From the NCBI GenBank assembly GCA_024280775.1, contig JAJRPM010000002.1:186001-250000 (forward strand): DNA of 64,000 nucleotides, read 5' to 3'. This DNA is from Candidatus Zixiibacteriota bacterium (GTDB lineage: Bacteria > Zixibacteria > MSB-5A5 > GN15 > JACZUZ01). Positions within the stretch are counted from its first letter, which is position 1, and each line of letters opens with the position of its first letter. This document shows, piece after piece, positions 60,983 to 64,000 of this stretch. The notes beneath the pieces were generated by a model. It was given only the letters and a program-made list of their open reading frames with translations. It did not search any database and had not been told where the DNA came from. The position numbers and the translations under genes were made by a program.

Positions 60983-61021
60983 AGCCAAACGAGATTCTCG
61001 GAATGAGAGCCTCGCTTGGCT
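60983..61021 (+). other. Large two-part hairpin upstream of mutS
   Basis: AGCCAAACGAG (60983-60993) pairs with CTCGCTTGGCT (61011-61021) with one mismatch, and inside it TCTC (60996-60999) pairs with GAGA (61005-61008). No T-tract follows. It may be a SPOR-gene end hairpin or a mutS leader element. Confidence 0.5.
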
Positions 61022-61088
61022 TACGAATGTAATAGATTAGCTGTAAATGGTTTCGAATATCTACTCTGGTTAAGTCCAGCTGGAAAAT

Positions 61089-63764
61089 ATGCATAATACC
61101 GCAACTGAGAATATAGAATCCTCTCGATTAGCTAAGCCCGCCAAGACGGTCAAGCCAGTTAAGCCATCGGGGAAAATCACTCCTTTGATGCGTCAATACA
61201 ACGCTTTCAAAGAGCGTTATCCCGATAAGATAGTTTTCTTCCGCATGGGAGATTTCTATGAGATGTTCGGAGATGACGCAGTTAAAGCGGCGCCGATTTT
61301 GGGGATTGCGCTGACCACTCGTGGCGGCGCCGGGGCTGATGCAATAGCTCTAGCGGGAGTTCCGTATCATGCCGCAGAAAAGTATCTCAGCAAGTTGGTG
61401 CTCGCTGGAGAAAAGGTTGTGATTGTTGAGCAGGTGGAGGACCCCAAGGAAGCCAAGGGGATTGTCAAACGTGATGTAGTTGAGATTCTCACACCGGCGA
61501 CTGCAACCTTCGAGAATGAAATCAGCGCCAATGCGCCTACCTATCTGAGCGCCTTGTGTCCTGGCGCCAATGGCGCTATCGGCTTGGCCTATCTGGATTT
61601 GTCGACTGCGGAGTTTTGTGTTATTGACGCCGATGTTCATCAGATCGCTGAGCGCTATGCGGCGCTTGCTCCTCGTGAGACTTTGATTCCTGAATCGAAA
61701 CGCGAGGCTCTGGAACTGATTCTCGAGGCAACCGCAACTTCCAAAGGGCAAAGTGTTACTGATGACTATCAATTCGATATTTCTGTAGCCGCTGAAGAAT
61801 TGAGACGTTTCTTCAAAGTTAACTCACTAAGCGGATTCGGGCTGGAGGAAGACTCAGCCTCGACCGGCGCCGCCGGAGCTATTCTGCGCTATTTGGCAGA
61901 TAATCATCGCACTACGCTCAATCACATCACCCGAATCTCACAAGTCAGCGCAGAGTCATTCATGCGCCTTGATTATTCCTCTGCGCGTAATCTTGAATTG
62001 GTCGCCGCGCTTACCGGAGACGACCATAGCGCAACTTTGTTAGGCGCGGTGAATCTTACTCGTACTTCCGCGGGTGAACGCCGTTTGCGCCGTAACCTTC
62101 TGGCGCCATTCTCGCAAGTCAAAGAAATTAGCAAAAGACAAGAGGCGGTGACAGAGTGTCTCAGCAATAGCTCTCTTCGTGGTGAATTACGTGAGAGCTT
62201 GCGCAAGCTACCTGACTTACCTCGTTTGGCCGGACGACTGGGAGTCAAGAGGATTTCTCCGAGGCAGACATTAGCCTTAGCTGAAGGCCTGACAGTTGGT
62301 TGTGAAATTGTTCGTCAATTGGGTAATGTCAAATCCGAATTGCTTAAGAGCGCTGGCAAAACGTACCCGCAAAAGTTATCGGCGGTTTCTGAGAGTGTCA
62401 CCACGCGTTTAGTTGAATCACCGCCCCTGCTTAGTAGCGGCGGCGGGATTTTCCGTGCGGGCGCATCGTCAGAGCTGGATGGGCTAAAGGCCTCTATCGC
62501 AGATGCAAAGTCGTATATGTCGGGTTTGCAAACCAAGGAGCGTGAGCTTACTGGCATACCTTCATTGAAACTGGGCTTCAATAAAGTCTTTGGTTACTAC
62601 CTTGAAGTGACACATTTGCATCGCGAGAAGATTCCAGAGCGCTATATACGCAAACAAACGTTGGTAAGCGCCGAGCGCTATATCACCGAAGAGATGAAGC
62701 GCCATGAGAGTATCATACTCGCCGCTGAAGAGAAGATATTCAAACTTGAACGTGAGTTATTCGAGAAATTGCTTGAGGAGTTGACGGTTCATATAGCCGA
62801 CATGCAACTCGCCGGTGAGATTCTTGCTGAAATAGATGTGGTTTCTTCATTAGCTGAACTGGCGGTGGAGAGGGATTACATTTGCCCGACGATTACCGAG
62901 GAGCAGGAAATACTAGTCACTGATGGACGCCATCCGGTGATAGAGCATATCCTGCCCAAAGGCGCTTTTGTGCCGAATGACGTAGCGCTTGCGCCCGATG
63001 ATACCGCAGTGATGATACTGACCGGGCCGAACATGGCGGGTAAGTCCACTTACTTGCGTCAGATTGGTCACATTGTGGTTTTGGCTCAAATCGGTTCTTA
63101 TGTCCCGGCGAAAGCCGCTACCATTGGCGTATGTGACAGGATATTCACGCGCGTTGGCGCAGTGGATAATCTTACTCGCGGGCAGTCAACATTCATGGTC
63201 GAGATGCTTGAAACTGCCAATATCCTCAACAACGCCACCGAACGCTCGCTAGTGTTACTTGATGAAGTCGGGCGCGGCACTTCTACATTTGATGGCCTTT
63301 CAATCGCCTGGGCGCTGGCGGAGGATTTGCATAATCGCATCAAGGCCAGAACGGTTTTTGCAACTCATTATCATGAGCTAACATCACTTGCGCAGAGGCT
63401 TGAGGCGGTTAAGAACTATCAGGTTGCGGTTAAGCGCTGGCAGGGTGAAGTGATATTCCTGCATAAGATTATTCCAGGCGGTTGTGATGATTCCTATGGG
63501 ATAGAAGTTGCGAGACTAGCGGGTATGCCGAAACAGGTGTTGGCCCGCGCCGCAGAAATCCTGCGTGGCTTAGAAGCCGGGAAGAGTTCTAGCTCTGTGA
63601 GTATTGTTCAGGAGGCTGAACGTCCGGCGCAAACTTCGCTATTTGATGTTGCAGCGCCTTCGGAGGTTGAGCGACGTTTGGCCAAAACAGATATTGATTC
63701 GCTTACTCCATTGCAGGCGCTATTGCTATTGTCTGAATTGAAGGAATCATTACCAGATGAGTAG
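61089..63764 (+). CDS. mutS: DNA mismatch repair protein MutS
   Basis: 891 residues, slightly longer than usual because of a Lys/Pro-rich N-terminal extension (about 1-28). The mismatch-binding motif is [10 protein letters not shown]. ATPase: Walker [20 protein letters not shown], Walker [20 protein letters not shown], and ATHYHELT. The C-terminal helix-turn-helix dimer region follows (about 800-890). GGA is 6 bases before the ATG. The TAG overlaps mutL. Confidence 0.97.
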   Translation: MHNTATENIESSRLAKPAKTVKPVKPSGKITPLMRQYNAFKERYPDKIVFFRMGDFYEMFGDDAVKAAPILGIALTTRGGAGADAIALAGVPYHAAEKYLSKLVLAGEKVVIVEQVEDPKEAKGIVKRDVVEILTPATATFENEISANAPTYLSALCPGANGAIGLAYLDLSTAEFCVIDADVHQIAERYAALAPRETLIPESKREALELILEATATSKGQSVTDDYQFDISVAAEELRRFFKVNSLSGFGLEEDSASTGAAGAILRYLADNHRTTLNHITRISQVSAESFMRLDYSSARNLELVAALTGDDHSATLLGAVNLTRTSAGERRLRRNLLAPFSQVKEISKRQEAVTECLSNSSLRGELRESLRKLPDLPRLAGRLGVKRISPRQTLALAEGLTVGCEIVRQLGNVKSELLKSAGKTYPQKLSAVSESVTTRLVESPPLLSSGGGIFRAGASSELDGLKASIADAKSYMSGLQTKERELTGIPSLKLGFNKVFGYYLEVTHLHREKIPERYIRKQTLVSAERYITEEMKRHESIILAAEEKIFKLERELFEKLLEELTVHIADMQLAGEILAEIDVVSSLAELAVERDYICPTITEEQEILVTDGRHPVIEHILPKGAFVPNDVALAPDDTAVMILTGPNMAGKSTYLRQIGHIVVLAQIGSYVPAKAATIGVCDRIFTRVGAVDNLTRGQSTFMVEMLETANILNNATERSLVLLDEVGRGTSTFDGLSIAWALAEDLHNRIKARTVFATHYHELTSLAQRLEAVKNYQVAVKRWQGEVIFLHKIIPGGCDDSYGIEVARLAGMPKQVLARAAEILRGLEAGKSSSSVSIVQEAERPAQTSLFDVAAPSEVERRLAKTDIDSLTPLQALLLLSELKESLPDE

Positions 63765-64000
63765 GCTAACTACAGAAAAAGCAACCAACTGGATTCGTCC
63801 ATTGCCGGAGCGTCTGGTAAACAAGATTGCCGCAGGTGAGGTGATTGAACGTCCGGCTTCAGTTCTCAAAGAGTTAGTTGAAAACGCCTGTGACGCCGGC
63901 GCCACTCAAGTAGATGTGATTGTCGAGAAATCAGGTGTGGGCAAAATTGAAGTGCATGACAACGGTTCAGGAATTCGCGCTTCGCAGTTGGAGATAGCGT
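63757..64000 (+). CDS. mutL: DNA mismatch repair protein MutL (3' truncated by window)
   Basis: Begins at an ATG that overlaps the last 8 bases of mutS. The visible 81 residues contain the GHKL ATPase start: [36 protein letters not shown] and DNGSGI. The expected cooperation with MutS and the coupled start support the name. It runs off the end of the window. Confidence 0.95.
   Translation, partial: MSRLTTEKATNWIRPLPERLVNKIAAGEVIERPASVLKELVENACDAGATQVDVIVEKSGVGKIEVHDNGSGIRASQLEIA

Overview
The window looks like chromosome from a flagellated, diderm bacterium of the FCB (Fibrobacteres-Chlorobi-Bacteroidetes) superphylum. The best guess is Candidatus Zixibacteria or a close relative. This is inferred from gene content, not from a database search: a secreted cohesin-like/BACON-like protein ending in a paired dockerin, two large secreted proteins with NPFN-type Por (type IX) sorting domains, a PorV/PorQ-like barrel, and a FliD-FliS-FlgN-FlgM flagellar block together in one genome. 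All recognised genes are on the + strand, in operon-like runs with several ATGA overlaps. I see no insertion sequences, integrases, phage genes or CRISPR arrays.

Layout. 1-3.1 kb: the 3' end of a winged-helix gene and a Lon-family protease with a degenerate ATPase core. 3.5-6 kb: a secreted dockerin protein behind a structured leader. 6.2-12.4 kb: miaB, a GAF/pseudo-kinase/receiver protein and an HDOD protein with a DHp-like tail. 12.5-13.7 kb: aroC, probably leaderless. 13.8-18.8 kb: flagellar fliD, fliS, a flgN-like gene, flgM and a second HDOD gene, led by a very good sigma-28 promoter. 19.1 kb: tRNA-Val(GAC). 19.4-31.2 kb: the housekeeping run thrS-infC-rpmI-rplT-pheS-pheT-zapB-like-zapA-rny-ymdB-folD, with an attenuator-like hairpin before thrS and a non-standard AUA start on infC.

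31.3-36.9 kb: a giant secreted Por-sorted protein overlapping a PorV-like/TPR outer-membrane gene. 37-41 kb: a partner-switching signalling set, made of an RsbW-type kinase and RsbU-type phosphatase fused in one membrane receptor, a STAS protein with a winged-helix-like tail, and a GGDEF diguanylate cyclase. 41-46.8 kb: polysaccharide export and assembly genes of the XrtA/EpsH type (Wza-like, Wzz-like, TPR, BY-kinase, deacetylase). 46.8-51.2 kb: an RND efflux adaptor and pump. 51.4-57.2 kb: a secreted subtilisin with a propeller and a Por-sorted propeller-like protein. 57.4-61 kb: a small exported protein, lapA, lapB and a SPOR protein. 61-64 kb: mutS and the start of mutL.

The most interesting themes are (i) proteins that keep a scaffold but lose catalytic residues (the Lon ATPase and the histidine kinase); (ii) the fused kinase/phosphatase with its STAS and GGDEF neighbours, which could link an external signal to c-di-GMP and polysaccharide; and (iii) RNA- and start-codon-level control of translation genes. 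Functions are assigned by reading motifs in the translations. No alignment, structure prediction or folding program was run.
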